This document shows, piece after piece, positions 1 to 14,000 of a DNA stretch of 64,000 nucleotides. The stretch is from Nymphaea colorata (lineage: Eukaryota; Streptophyta; Magnoliopsida; Nymphaeales; Nymphaeaceae): NCBI RefSeq assembly GCF_008831285.2, contig NC_045145.1:22690802-22754801 (forward strand), written 5' to 3'. The first letter of the stretch is position 1. Every line of letters begins with the position of its first letter. Below the pieces are notes generated by a model. That model ran no database searches. It saw nothing but the letters and a program-made list of their open reading frames with translations, and was not told where the DNA came from. Made by a program: the position numbers and the translations under genes.

Positions 1-1576
1 GATTGGTAAATTCTTGAAACACTTTAAAAATTATTCCTTGAGTCTACTACAATTTTTAGCGCATATTAATTAACATTGCCAAATTGGCTCTTATAAGTTT
101 TTGGCTTACTAATCAAATATTACTAATCAAATATTATGGAACATTCATGAAACAGTATTTCAATGTTCCATGAAACAATATTCCGCCTTTACCTTGATGG
201 GATCCAAAGAGCAGCTAAGACATAACACTGACCCAGCGTTCCTATTGCCAAATTCCCTCGAACTCAATCCCCACGTTCCTGTTTCTTGCTTTTTTTTTGT
301 TCGAGCTTTTAAGTTGACACCTCATCCAAAATCCTAAAGTTTTTGTGCGTTTTCAATCTAAACAATATCCATGGACACACAATCACTCTTCATTTTTATT
401 TTTTTATAATTTTTCAATAAAAGACATGGTTATTTTACTAAAATATATAGTTTTCAAGTTTTCTTTTTTGCTCTTATTTAAAAATCACAATACTCTAGTG
501 CTGCTTTTCCTGCCTAGATAAATGGATCAAATCGTTATGTCCTTCTAAAGTTTTGATTTGTTATGAATATCGACAATTTCTTAGCGATAAAAAGAATTTG
601 ATGCGTTTATAAATATCAATATGAAAATAGATCTTTTGGGCCATGGTGGGCAATTGCCCACATGTTGCCACTCTACCTTCTCCCCTGTCCACACATCCTA
701 ACTTTTAAATGAGAAGTCAATTTAGATAAAGACTGAAGAACATCGAGCTGAGCAACAAGTACAACCTTCTGATTGGGTGCAATATCCAACTTTGAGTGAC
801 CAAAAGCAGTTGTCATTTGAATTTCACGTGTCGATTTAACCGGTATGAGCCAATCTTGTCAACAAAAAAAGCTAAAAAAATAAACGATTGACTCGGCCGA
901 GACTTTTAAAGATCGCAACTTAATTCATGGTGTGTTTAGCTTGATTTAGGTCCGGCTCGTCGGCAGATTCATCAAAACTGAGCATACTGTGAGAGGAAGG
1001 AAAAGGAAGAAGACGACTGAACTAGGATTAGTGTAATCCAGAAATAAAGAAACGAAAATATTTAAAATCCGCAGCGTTTGTTTCCAGGGGGGAATTAATA
1101 TTTATTACGCTTGTGTGCTTTAAATACTTTCCTTCCAACTTTCAAAAGAAAAAAACGAAGAGAATCCGTTTGCACGCTCGGAACGCAGAAAGGGAGGGAG
1201 GGTCGGTCTCTCTTTCTCTGCGTCGAGGAGAGGAGCTGAAACTGGAACACCACCATCTTTTGACCAGGTGAGTTGTTCTCTTCAATCGCTATTTCTCCTT
1301 TTTTTCCTTGTTAAAATGGATGGGATTTGGAAGAAGATGTCTTCATTTCTTCGTTCCTCATTCGGAGGGGTTATGTATTCCGTTCGCTCGTTCATTTTTT
1401 CATCTTATTTCGCTTTTTTGGATATACAGGAGCCTTTTTAGGGCTTTGGGGAGTCGGTGTCTGTCTGATATTCTTCCGTTTTGCTGGTTTTTGATCGGGA
1501 AGGGTTTGTACCGAGTTGGGCATTGGGGGATTTTGTGTAGTTTGAATCGGATAAGCAAAAACCTTTGTTGGAGAAG
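1..1576 (+). promoter_or_regulatory. upstream region and 5' leader of the DEG9-like gene
   Basis: No coding sequence is supported here. The far-left part is AT-rich and contains the 14-mer TACTAATCAAATAT twice in tandem near 108-135, followed by two related GAAC/GTTCCATGAAACA segments (about 139-182). At 825-832 there is CACGTGTC, a G-box/ABRE-type core bound by plant bZIP and bHLH factors; a single site is weak evidence of regulation. The purine/pyrimidine-rich stretch at 1190-1250 resembles a plant 5' UTR, so transcription probably starts a little upstream of it. No convincing TATA box was identified. Confidence 0.4.
1268..1540 (+). other. candidate 5'-leader intron of the DEG9-like gene
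   Basis: A strong donor (CCAG|GTGAGT) lies at 1267/1268, followed by a T-rich stretch typical of plant introns. Two possible acceptors precede the start codon: ATACAG ending at about 1429 and TGTGTAG ending at 1540. Either would put an intron in the 5' leader, which is common in plant housekeeping genes. The end point is uncertain and only cDNA would settle it. Confidence 0.4.
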
Positions 1577-4500
1577 ATGAAACCGGCAGGCAGGAAGAGG
1601 GATAGGAAGGAGAAGGATGCGAGCGCTGGCATTCCTGATTCCTCAGTGGCAGATTTCTCTCTGGCAAATGTTGAGGTGGTCGAGGACGGAGCTACGGAGC
1701 GGAGGAAGCGCGGGCGACCGAGGAAGAACCTCATTATCGATGCCCAGAACACCGGGACCGTGCATTCGAAAGAGGGGGCAATACGGGAACCACCCACCTC
1801 CGAATTAGAGAATGGGGCGGCCGATAGGGCGCTTGGCTCACCGACTAGGACGGTAACAAGGGTTGTTGAAGACAGTAGTGGAGAATTGTTGAGGCTTGCT
1901 GCTGCAAATGTTGGTGAAGCTAAGAAGGAGAACGTGATTAAGGTTGTGCCTTCAATGGACGCGGTGGTTAAGGTGTTCTGTGTCCACACAGAGCCGAACT
2001 TCTCGTTGCCATGGCAGAGGAAGCGGCAGTATAGCTCTAGCAGTAGTGGTTTTATCATTAGTGGACGCAGAGTGCTTACTAACGCGCATTCTGTCGAGCA
2101 CCATACACAGGTCAAGCTTAAAAAGCGTGGTTCGGACACCAAGTACTTGGCGACTGTGCTTGCAATTGGCACCGAGTGTGATATAGGTATGAAGTTTTTT
2201 CCTCGAATTTTGTTGAGAGATCTCCTGGTGATGATCATTTTTTTGGATATCGTATGTGCAATCGAACAGAATGTGAAGTTCAACTCATATCATTCATACC
2301 TTTTTACCTGTTTTAATCCTCTTTCATATCGCTTTTAGTGAAGCTGTACCTACATGTGTATATAACAGTTTCTGATTTAGGGATCCCAAAAGACTCATGT
2401 AGCACGCATAAAAAAAACTTGACAAATGAAATGGGTTGGTCCCATAGTTTTTCTCATTTATTGTATATTAGAATCTTATCGTGGGACGAGAATAAAAGAA
2501 AGTTGCTTGGTATGTGACATAGACAGGAAATGGATATGAACGAGGGTGAGGTATATGCCCTGGGCACTCGGACTTTATGGGGGGTTGGAAAGCAAGCAGA
2601 CCCACCAATCTATACACCATATCCTTAAGCACGCTTCCATGCACCATGTCGTTTATCCTCATTGGGGCTGATGGCATACATGCACAACTGCAGTTTGTGC
2701 AACCAATTCGTGGACCTGTATCTATCTCTTTCCAAAGGTGTTGGTTTTTTTAAGTTCATGAACATGTAAAGAAAGATTACCTCTTTTTGATCCAAGAGAA
2801 AAGTATCAGGTTATTACTATAGATAAATTCCAAATGGATTGACATTTTATCTATTAATGTGGTATTGTCAACATGGCAAGAAATGGAGAGGAAACTATTT
2901 CTTTAGTCAAAAGCAGGCCTAGTCGGTTGCTTGAGGGGGATGCTGCAACCAAGTGTCTAGGCTGGAGCTGGATATTGAAGCAGTCCAAACCTTCTTTTGG
3001 TTCTTCATTGTATTTTTTGGAGTTGATGTTTTGGTATCTGAACTCTTCTGCTTCTTGTTTCTTTTTTGCTTGCTTTTTCTTTTTCCTTTTTGTTGATTAG
3101 GATTGTGTAGTCCTCCCTGATACCAACTGGGCCTAGTGGATCTGTTATCTAATGCTTTTAACTGCACAAGTTGTTGCAAAAGAATTAAAACAAATGCCCT
3201 TACTCCTAGTAAGTAGCATTTTTGTTTTCTTGCGATGTAGAGGTGTAAAAGGATGAAAATTGAAAACAAAATTTGAAATTGGAGCGTAAATATTGAAAAC
3301 CATTGAATCATGGGTGAAGGTTTGATGACATACTCTTTATAGATGTCCAAAGTGTGGGCACAAAGGAACAAAGGAATCTTAAGCAGCAGTTAGAAATGGG
3401 GACCACCTAAGTTCCCAAATCCTGAATCAGGATGCAGACGTGTTTTTGTTCTCATTCTTTCTAACTAGTGGTCATGTATAATGTAAACGTTAGGAGAAAA
3501 TACAACAATAGTAATTGCAATAGGTCATGTGTTCACTAAAATTTATATTTTATGGTGAAAAAAGAGAATGTGATATAGGTGATGACATACACTTAACTTT
3601 CTGGAGATAATCCGTGTCGTAGAAATATATTAATTCTTGATTCATTGTGTTACATAATTCTGAAAGAAACTAAGAGAACGTTTTCAATCATTTAGATGGC
3701 TGGTTTACAGCCATGACAATATTCTACTTTACTAAACTCGAATCACTCACTTCATCTGTTCACCATTCCCTCTCAAACCCCACAGTGGAGAGATTAGAAG
3801 CTGCAGAACTTATGTAATTAAATGCACTAGAACCTAGTTGGCATACACCATAAGAAGGCCTAGGTAGGCAGCCTAAATGGTGTAACCTCTTTTGCCAGTT
3901 TACTTATGCTCACATTTATTATAGTATTTTGGTGGAAGAACATTGATAGTGGTTATTCTTGTTAAGTTGTTAACAAATGAACTTTGATTTTCTATTACGT
4001 AAAGATACATTAATAAATTGTAAATTTACAATCAGATAGTTGGTACTTTTTCTCATATTCTTTGATATCAATAGTGTTCCTTTGTTCGTGAAAATATTTT
4101 TCTTTCATATGCATCTATTTACTGTGAAGGATGCACATTCTTGTCAGCCCTTTTTATCCCATAGAAGTACTTGTACGGTTGGCGTTGGATTACTTACGCT
4201 GTTTGTGGTGTTTCAGCGCTGCTGACTGTCAATGATGATGAGTTCTGGGATGGGGTTTCACCAGTGGAGTTTGGTTCCTTACCAGTATTACAGGATGCTG
4301 TGACAGTTGTTGGTTACCCCATTGGGGGAGACACAATTTCTGTGACAAGTGGTGTTGTCTCACGGATGGAGATCTTATCTTATGTTCATGGGGCGACAGA
4401 GCTATTAGGTTTGCAGGTTTGTCTTATATTGTTGATCAATTTTTGAGATATTTCCAATTTGTATACTTGAATTAAAAAATAAAAAGGTATAACATTGATA

Positions 4501-7500
4501 ACGTTTAGTTGGGTTTTACATCTGAAAAGCATCTGCTAATTCTTTCTCATTGCAACTTGTGTAGATTGACGCTGCCATAAACTCTGGAAACTCTGGTGGT
4601 CCTGCATTTAATGACAAGGGTCAGTGTGTCGGCATTGCATTTCAGTCCCTTAAACATGAGGACGTGGAAAACATTGGTTATGTCATCCCCACTCCTGTCA
4701 TTATGCACTTTATTAAGGATTATGAAAAATCAGGGGAATACACAGGTATGGTTGAAGTATGTTACATTGTTTCATAACCATTTTAGTACTTTTTGCTTCT
4801 ATAGATTGGCTGCTTTTGTTTAACCCACCAGTGTTAGCTAATATGCTTGGTTCATTCCTTTTATCTATGAACTTGGTCAGTTATTTCACTATCATGTGCT
4901 TCAATTTTGTCTGATTCGTGCTAAATAGATCTTTAGTTAACTACCCACTTTTTTGCATGACAGGTTTTCCAATCCTTGGGGTTGAGTGGCAGAAGATGGA
5001 GAATCCTGATTTGCGCAAGGCTATGGGAATGACACCAAATCAGAAGGGTGTTCGTGTTAGAAGAGTAGAACCAACTGCTCCAGCATCTCAGTTCTTGAAG
5101 CCATCAGATATCATTCTTAGCTTTGATGGGATTGATATTGCAAATGATGGAACAGGTAAGCACAATAACTTGATAATTTTGAACCTTTAGCAGGCCTGAA
5201 CGTTCCATACCTGAAGTTGGTTGTGATTCTTGTTTTTTAACGTGTACTTATGTAATCATTCTTGAACCAATGGTAAAAAGGTTGAAGCTATTACTGGCCC
5301 CAAAGTCGTTTGACATAATGGAATCTGGCCTTCACTGTTAGATGATTAGTCATGGTTGAAGCCCTGTGTGTGCCAACTCAGCCAAAGCATATATAGGCCC
5401 TGGGAGTGGAGGTACCAAGTACCAACAATAAGGTTTACAACCCTGGGCAAACTACCAAGTCTCTTGAGCTAGGTGCACCTTCCTTGTGTAATAAACTGAA
5501 AAGTAAAGGAAGGTATTACCGCCACTAAGAATGGTATTCAGGATTCATTTTCCAATCACACCGTGTTGGAAATGTTTGATTGTCAAACTTATGGCATTGA
5601 ACGTAATGTAGCTGCACTTTTGAAGAAACAAAGAAAAAGCCTCTACACACATAAAATCCAAGAGAAAAAAGAGGAGATTATTTACAGAAATATGGTCAGC
5701 CAGCTGCACTCACACTATTCTCCTCTTTGCTGTATGCCTCGTCTGCCTATATCCACCACTGTATCTTCCCCTTTCCATGCTCAATTGCCTATCTCTCTCC
5801 TTGGTAGAAATCAGTGGTCGCTGGTCAGCTGGCTCATTTGAATCCTCTGTTCAGTGCATCTTCCTGGCAAGCACCACCACCTTGTCATCACTTATGCTTG
5901 CATTTGTAGTTGTAATAAGTTTTTTTGTAATTACGTTTGCAACGTTCATCCTCTTGGTGGTGTTGTTGGATATAAGGAGGTCAACAGGGGGACCATAAGT
6001 CTAGAGAGCTGGTGTGCATAGGACCAGTGATGAATTTGTTTTAGGGTTAGAGTTGGATACAGGTCTGGAGACTGGTTAATTTGTTGTTTCAATATCTTGA
6101 ATATATACCTGGGTGAACCTTATAGCTGGTTGTTTTGTGGTCTGTCAAGGTTGGCAATTGATGCCGAAATAAAGTAGGAGAAACAAAGTTCTTCTCAGAC
6201 TTTGGAGCAACATTTGCAAGTGGCTCACCCATTAGTTGCTTGGATCTGGGAATGGGTTGTTTCACATTTAAATCCCACAAGCAGCATACTTTATACATAA
6301 AAAATCTTAGTTGGGTGGTTACTACCGTGGATCAGATGACTATTCTGAATGCCACACATGCTATTTGGTGAAAAAAGAAAGAGCTCTGAATGTGTGTGCA
6401 TGAGTGTGGCTGCACATACATGGGTTTTTAGTTGAAAAGGTTAGCAGTCATCAACTATGTGAGTGTGTGCTGTCGTCCTTTCTCAAGAACTTTAAAGATG
6501 AAAGAGGGAAAGAAATTTAAAGATGAAAGACTGGAACACACTGAAATTCCATCATTGAGAATTAACTTTTTACATAAAAAAGAAGGAAAAAAGAACTTGA
6601 TATATTATGCAATCTCTGGCGATTTTTTTGGGCATTGTTGAACTATTGTTAAAGACACCATTCTTGGGTTTTTATTTGCAAGGATTTTGTTGGGTATTAA
6701 TGTTTTTCTTGGGGAAATCTTGGTAATTCAAAAAAATAAAAATAAAAATGAAAAATAAGAGAAAAGTACAAAAGACTGAGTTCTCTACTAATTTGATTAC
6801 AAAAAACATTGATCAAAATCCAAAATATCTGATAATATGTTAAAAGAAACTTCAAAAAAATTAAATTATTAAAATTCATTGTTTCTGAAAAAATGAGAAA
6901 ACACAATAAGAACATGTTTTGCCATTTTTTCATTTTATCCTTCCTTTATTTTCCCTTTTTTCGGCATTTTTTTGGGAAAAAATGCCCTGTATTTGTGACA
7001 ATGAGCTGAACACATCTGTAGGCTGAAAACTTGAAATCAACAAAATTCAGTCATAAACTTTCGTTTTATTGATTTGTCTTTAAAATTAGATGGGCATACG
7101 CAAAAAGATGTGCCTCATCATATATTTTCAGTGATGTTAACTGTTTATAGGATTTAACTACGTATGCTAGTCGAGCGATGGCCTTGACTGATGGTATTGC
7201 AACAATAATTCAGGTGAATCATATTTACTGTTTACATTTACCAAGGCCCTGGAAATGATGCTTCTTGAGCTCGTAACTTCCAGTAGCAGGCATGCTGATT
7301 GAATTTGGATTTTGTATTATTTGTGTTGTTCAATTGAGTTAAACATTGATGTGCATGTGCATGTTCTATGCAATCTCATTTATGTGGGGTTTGGTCTTTC
7401 AGTTCCTTTTAGGCATGGGGAGAGGATTGGCTTTAGTTACCTGGTTTCTCAAAAGTACACTGGAGAAAGTGCTGCAGTCAAAGTCCTTCGGGAATCAAAA

Positions 7501-9011
7501 ATTGTTGAATTCAATGTAGAGGTTGCAACCCACAAACGCCTTGTTCCTGCACATATCAAGGGGAAACCGCCATCATATTACATAATTGCTGGATTTGTAT
7601 TTTCGGCCATATCTGTTCCTTATCTCCGTTCTGAGGTATGTCGTGAATCAGGGTATAGTACATTGCTGTCATTTAATTCATTGACTGAACTTCACCTAAG
7701 CAGTTAAGTTCTGTTAAATTTCAATTTTGGTACTTTCATTGGCCACAAAAGATAAAAATAAAATGTTTGCAATGAAATGCGCTTCTTCTGTATTCTCAAA
7801 TTTGGTTGAGATTTTTCTTAATATGAATACTGCTATTTCACGTTTGGAATTTAACAGTTCTTTTCATATTAATCCAACAACTTAAAGAAAAATGTTTTCT
7901 TGGGCTTTTCATTGTACCTGTTCCTTATTGTCTTCTTCCTAAGTCGTTATTCAATATGGCTATAATACATCACTAAAAGTCAAGAAATACAAAACATACT
8001 AGGTCATAGTTGATTTTTGTTTGCTATAAAATAAAAGCTTTTGTGGAAAGAAAAGTTTCCACAGAAGTTATCCTACCAGATGCATGGTGCAGTACTCAGT
8101 TAATTTGTTCCATGTTTGGATGATTTACTTATTCGGTGATGCTTTTGCATATGCCTCTTGCACAATGCTGCTGTTAGCTTTTAGTGAACCTTTTTCTCTG
8201 GGTTTCGCAGTATGGAAAGGATTATGACTATGATGCACCAGTTAAGCTGCTAGACAAATTGTTGCATTCAATGGCACAAACAGAAGATGAACAACTGGTT
8301 GTTGTATCACAGGTTAGGACCATTATTGGTTGCAGAGCTTCTGAAGAATCACTTTCAGTCTTAAGTATCTGCATCTGAGCCGTTTCCATATTTTTTAGTG
8401 CAATAGTCCTTGGGGAACTTTATGTGATATCAGAGAATGCCAAGATATTTGATATTTTCACGATTGTAGGTACTGGTATCAGATATCAACATTGGATATG
8501 AAGATATTGTCAATACTCAGGTGAAGACTAGACCATCTGGGAAACCCTATTAAGGTTAACTCATGATTTTGTTGATGGCATTTTCTCATCTGTGTTCTGG
8601 ATGATTTGCTACAGGTTTTGGCATTCAATAACAAGCCCATAAAAAATTTAAAACATTTGGCAGAGATGGTGGAAAACTATGATGGTGAATTTTTGCAGTT
8701 TGATCTAGAATATCAACAGGTCTCTCTCTCTCTCACCCACCCACACACACGGATGGCATGCATGCACACACACACATGCATGCATGCAGCACACACACAC
8801 ACATGCATGCATGCAGCACACACACACACACATGCACACATGCACACATGCACGCACAAACTCTCTCTCCTTCTCTCCTCTCTTTCTCTCGCTTATATAT
8901 TTGCTCTTGCAGATAGTTGTTTTAGAGACTAAAACGGCCAGAGCAGCAACCCTTGATATCCTCAAAACGCATTGTATTCCTTCAGCAATGTCAGAGGATC
9001 TGAGGACGTGA
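1577..9011 (+). CDS. DEG9: DEG9-type nuclear serine protease (Deg/HtrA family)
   Basis: Nine coding exons join in frame to 590 aa: 1577-2186, 4217-4416, 4565-4745, 4964-5155, 7403-7635, 8211-8312, 8470-8520, 8615-8719, 8913-9011. The length is close to Arabidopsis DEG9. The trypsin-like domain (about 125-325) has His171 (LTNAHSV), Asp202 (TECDIA) and Ser280 ([10 protein letters not shown]). Two PDZ-type regions follow (about 330-440 and 455-560). There is no plastid or mitochondrial presequence. The N-terminus is basic and has an AT-hook-like/NLS patch, KRGRPRK (44-50), which fits the known nuclear/nucleolar location of DEG9. The family is an ATP-independent endoprotease; Arabidopsis DEG9 is reported to control the level of the response regulator ARR4. 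The ATG at 1577 is the first in-frame Met; the upstream in-frame codons have none. The HIG1 gene follows on the same strand. Confidence 0.95.
8735..8860. repeat. CA/TGCATGCA compound microsatellite in DEG9 intron 8
   Basis: After a CT tract the short last intron is filled with CA runs separated by TGCATGCATGCA blocks; a unit of roughly 28-30 bp (CA run plus TGCATGCATGCAG) is tandemly repeated. The stretch is almost wholly alternating purine-pyrimidine. Confidence 0.9.
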
Positions 9012-11061
9012 AGCTGGTTGGGATGTTTCATATTGAAAGGGCTATAGCAGTTAGATTAGGAAGAGCTAAATGGGTTGACTTGGCGCATCAGTTTCAATCG
9101 TCAGCGTGACATAATTAAGCTAGTCTGCTTTCTGTGCTTTTGTGCGCTTGGTGTATCACTGCCTCAAAAAATATACTTAGGTATGTAATAGTATGAAATC
9201 CCTCGGACACTGATCATGTATCCTGGGACACATTTTGCACGTCCAGTTGCATCTGTTCTTTGTGTCCAGGAATCTGATGTGGCACCTAAAGAACTATATC
9301 TATTGGGAAGATTTTGCTGATTAAGCCAAGGCAAGAATTTTTGATTTGAAAACTTGTGCGTGCTTTTGGACCACTTTGTTTTCATCACAGGCAGCTGGAT
9401 CCATTTTGGCTTGAAAGCGGACTGTCCTCAAGTTTAAAGCTTTCTTCTTTCATTATAATTATCTGATACTTTGTTTTTTCTCTTCTTTTTTTCCACAATT
9501 TGGACAATATGGTGGCTGCATATGCAGCAGAGACATGCATAGAAATACACGTCTATGAAAAATTTATCCGCGACCTTTATGGTGATTCGACTCTAGTTCT
9601 GCAGTTAAGACACATCACCACTTTGCAGTAATGATTAAATAATGTATCCCATGGCTTCTGCTATTTGCAATGTTGTACAAGACATGTTTCGGTTGTTTGT
9701 TTTTTTGAATGTAGAAAAACGGGAAATAGTCTGTTTTATTGATGAGGACAGGTTAGGGTTGAACTCTTGGGGCCAGATGATGGATGTGATGAATATTTGT
9801 TTCTGCTGAGCTTACGCAGATGGAAAAGTTAACGGATTTTTCAGACTGACACCTTCACGTGCGACAAAAGGTCCAGAAAATCTGTACAGTAGAAAATACT
9901 AAGGATTTTTGTAACAATGATTTTTGAGAGGCTTTTGTACGGTGTGGATTTCTCGTCGTCACGAACAAACTATCAATGCAAGCAGACTTGCCTTCGGAAG
10001 TTTTATGAGATTCATCTTTACACACTGGTTGGTGGGTCTTTTTTTTTTTTTTTTTTCTTTACGGTATAGTGAACAAAGTCATCTTTACGGTTAGTGGGGA
10101 TTGGACTTCAAACTCCCAAATGAGGTCAAGAGTTTTGCAGTCAAGAGTTGGTCTTTTGATTGGTCTAAGCTTTGCCGAATCTCATCAGACAAAAACATAC
10201 TTTGACTTGGTAATGTTTGGGATCATAGTGAAAGTTAAAACAAAATTGTAATCCACAATGAGAGTTATATAACTGCATTCATGGAGTTTTACCGCTGCTT
10301 TTCCAGAAGGGCTTGAGTTTCAAGTTTCTTGTCAACTCGTTCAGAAAAGACCATCCTGAAACTCAAAAGGTAGCAAAATTGGCGTGAATAATTCTGAGGT
10401 GAACTTTGTTTTAACCAAATGTCTACTTATGCGGCGAACAGGTTATGTGTTATGGGGAGATATGAAGAGTGCCTCCCCTGGGGACACAAATCTTTGAACA
10501 ACGTGCCCCCTATGACACACAAGTCACCCTTCCATTATGCTTGCTTATGCGCGAATCCTCGAAGTTCAAGGGACCTTGAACTCAACAGTTTTACGCCGAG
10601 GCATTCTTGAAAGGTGTTTGCTTTCCTTTGTCCTGGGTACACCAGGAAGTAACCATCTGTCCTGGCTCTGCATTCCACGGAATCCTTTCTACCCCAGGAA
10701 AACCGAGGAGCAAACATCTTGGTAGCAGTAAAAAACTTCTCTATAATTACCTTGGGAAAAACAATAACTTTAAGATCATGGCTCCTTGGAAATATGGGTA
10801 GATGTCGAGCTTTTTTGAAACTATGGGCAAAATGTCGGCTTTGAAAATTATGCCTACCTCAAATTCGCACTTCTTCAAACCCGAAGCGTGGCGCCCATAG
10901 TTACACAGATTTTAACAATAAGAAAAGGAAGAGTTTGCGCGGACCTTCCTTCTGCCAGATGGAGTTTCAGCGCTGTGTGACTGGTGAGGCAAGGTGATAG
11001 TAGGACCTTTTATGGTTTCGAGCACACAGAAGGATTGTAAAACCACCAGCGTGGAGAAAAG
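9012..11061. other. DEG9 3' UTR, spacer and HIG1 upstream region
   Basis: No open frame here shows a recognisable domain. The first several hundred bases are probably the DEG9 3' UTR. A T18 run lies near 10039-10056. The part nearest 11062 should hold the promoter and 5' leader of the HIG1 gene, but no clear TATA box stands out. Confidence 0.5.
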
Positions 11062-14000
11062 ATGGCATCGAATGAATCTGGAGCTACCCAATACGAGGAC
11101 CTCTTTGATCATAAGAAGCCGGTCAAGAATCCATTGGTTCCGATTGGTAATTGTTTTCCCCCTTTTCATACTATGCTTGGTTGCCATTGGGCCTGATTTT
11201 TGGTTGTCGATTGATTTGTATGTCTTGGACTATTTTCTTTTTTCTCTTGATCTGCTTCTGTTTGATGTAATTGAGGTTTCGCGGTTTTTGTTTAAGTGGT
11301 TGAATGATTTTATAGTTTATTGGGACTTGCACGTTTCTTATTTGGAATTTATTAACGAGAATTGAGGAAGATGGTATTCGATATTTTCCAGAGAGGATCT
11401 GCGGGCTCTCTTGCGGTGAATTGATTTGATCGAATTTATTGGTTTTTCTGCTGTTTTTTGCACTGTCGTCCCTTCTTCTTTTTGTTTCAGAAGTCTCCTC
11501 CCTTTTAGTTTTATCATGCTGTCCGCGCCATTCGAAGGCCTTAATGTTAGGGTGCTCCAGCTGCTAATGTTAGGGATCACGGGTGCGAATAGTTAGGCGT
11601 TCATTTTTTCTTGAAAAATAAGCTGAAACGTAGCGCTGCCCTCTGTCAGGCGAAGAGAAATGGGTGGTATACCGATGAAGAACATAGAAATTATGGTAAT
11701 GTATATTCAATTAGAGAATATATTTTCTATAAATGGAGAGAGTCGATTGGTCGGAGAGGGAAAGTAGTTTTTGGTATTGGTTGGTGCATCATTTTGCTTA
11801 TAGAAAGAATGTGAGCTAAATGCGTGCAGTCATGGTTAAAGGGCGTGAGTTTTAGCAAACTGAGAAACTAGAAAAGATGGAGTTTGTGGTTAGCAAACGA
11901 AAAGGCTGAAAGGCTTGGCGTTTATGTCTTTTTATTTTGAACATCCACCATCACTATAGTATATTTCGAAAACTTAAATTGTTCTAATCAAAATGAATTT
12001 TATGTTGTCATCGGGATCAACTGATATGTTCCTTGGATTAATGCAAGAGCAAGAAGCCCTCAATGACAGTGACGGATGGAAGGAAACAACTTGATTGTGA
12101 GTTTATGAGTTCGCATAAAGTTGAAAGGGTCAATTTGCACTCAAGGAGTTGGCAAATAGTTCTCTCGGTTACAAGTTTCATCTCCTAAAGTTTTTGAACT
12201 CATCTTCATTTGTAGCTATTTATAGTGTTCAAAAATTTTAAAGAAAGTTTCTAAATGCATATAATTTTTGCTTTATTTCAAATTTGCCATGCAATAAACT
12301 GAAACACTATTTTATGAGAGTCCATTACAAACTTCACCACATTATCTGTTTCGAAAAAGGTTTGGCTTCCATGAGCTTGGTGTATCATTACAAAGAAAGA
12401 TGTCGTATTGTTTTAAAATCAGCTGATTCTTTCATTTTCTAAAATTATCAGCAACATGATGTATTGTGAATGCATTACACTGTTATGTTGGGCCTTTTTA
12501 CATGTGCTAATTTTCGTTTTCTTTTGTCAGCAATAGTGCTGTCAAACGTCAAGTTGGAGGTATTCCTTGATTGCTTTTTTCATCCACCTCCTTCATTTGT
12601 TGCAATTAGTGATTTTTATCATATTTTTACTTCATCAACATTTGTTATGTTAGTTAAAACAGTTTTGCAGTTTATCCTGTCTCTGCATGGTTGATGAAGT
12701 CTTGGATAATTGAGCCTCTCAGTTTTAAACTGAAACTAAGCATGCATAACTACTAGCAAGTAAAAATTACGTATTGACTGGGTTTTTATGTTCCTTTCCC
12801 TTCAGATGTGTACATATTAATTGTTGTCTATATGTTCATGTGCTTCTTCCAGTAACTGGAGAAAACTTGAACCTTAATCAAATGCTTATGTCTATATTCT
12901 CTCATAAAGACCAAACCAGTGTCTCATTTATTCTACAAATCAAGAAGTACTAAAAAGAAAAGACATGTTTTGCTAGATTCATTCTGATGCATAACTTAAA
13001 ACAAAGTACATGGTTGTTCATACGTCATATTCCATGGTGTGGTGTAACATCTTAATCAAAATTTGGATGTGTTGGCGGGACAATGGGGAACATTTGATAC
13101 TTTGACAAGCAATCACTTTGCTTTTTTATTATTTTATTTTATTTTTTTTTGTAGTTTAAACCTAAAAAGTGTGATCAAGGTAGTCTACTGTGCGTTTTGA
13201 ATCATGTGATTCAAACATGTAAATAGTCTCTGAAAATGCTTTTAGAATAGATGGGCCATAGTGCACAAAAGTTTCATGATTGAAAAAATTCTAAGCACGA
13301 CCTCTCCAAAATGTCAATGACAATGTCTTATCAGATTCGTATGGACTCCAAAGAAATGTTTGCCACAAGAATTATTCACAGACTATTCATGTTTTTTGTT
13401 TTTGTAAGTGTTCTAGAAATGGGTGGGCTGCATTTCACAAGAATCATGGTTCTTGAATATGAAAACGTTCTTGCCAAGTGTGAAAGCAATCAGATTTATG
13501 TTCGTTTCAACTTTCAAGTGAATTTTTTTAGTTATGCATACATCATTAATATTTGAATAACTTATGCAGGAAAAATTTTGTACAAATTTTGCCCATAGGG
13601 GACTAGTAACAGATTAGCATAATTATGCAAATCTGATTTGTTTCTACATTTAGACAAATGTCAAATAGTTTTACAAATATTTGAAAATCATTTAGTTTTT
13701 GTCGTACCCAATGCTACATCCATATGTTTGATTAGATTCCAGAGGTAGATTGATTATTTAAGCTTGAGAGATTTTAAAAGCCCGTCCAAAAACTTGACAA
13801 TCTTACCTTCAGGCTAATGAACTAGTTTCTTGATTTGAATGCTGTGCTGTGGCACTTGTGCCTAAGGCTAGACCTTTAGTTTCCCAGAACAACAACTATC
13901 ATTAATCAAGCAGAAAATTTCATGATCAGTGAGCTTCTCTTCATTTTCCTTTTGGTCTCTGATGTGCATGAAGTCTATCTGACTTTGCCTGATTTTTGTT

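Noticed and set aside
1438-2283. 281-codon open frame on the minus strand across DEG9 exon 1
   Set aside because: It is antisense to a clearly conserved protease exon, has no recognisable domain, and results from codon bias of the sense strand.
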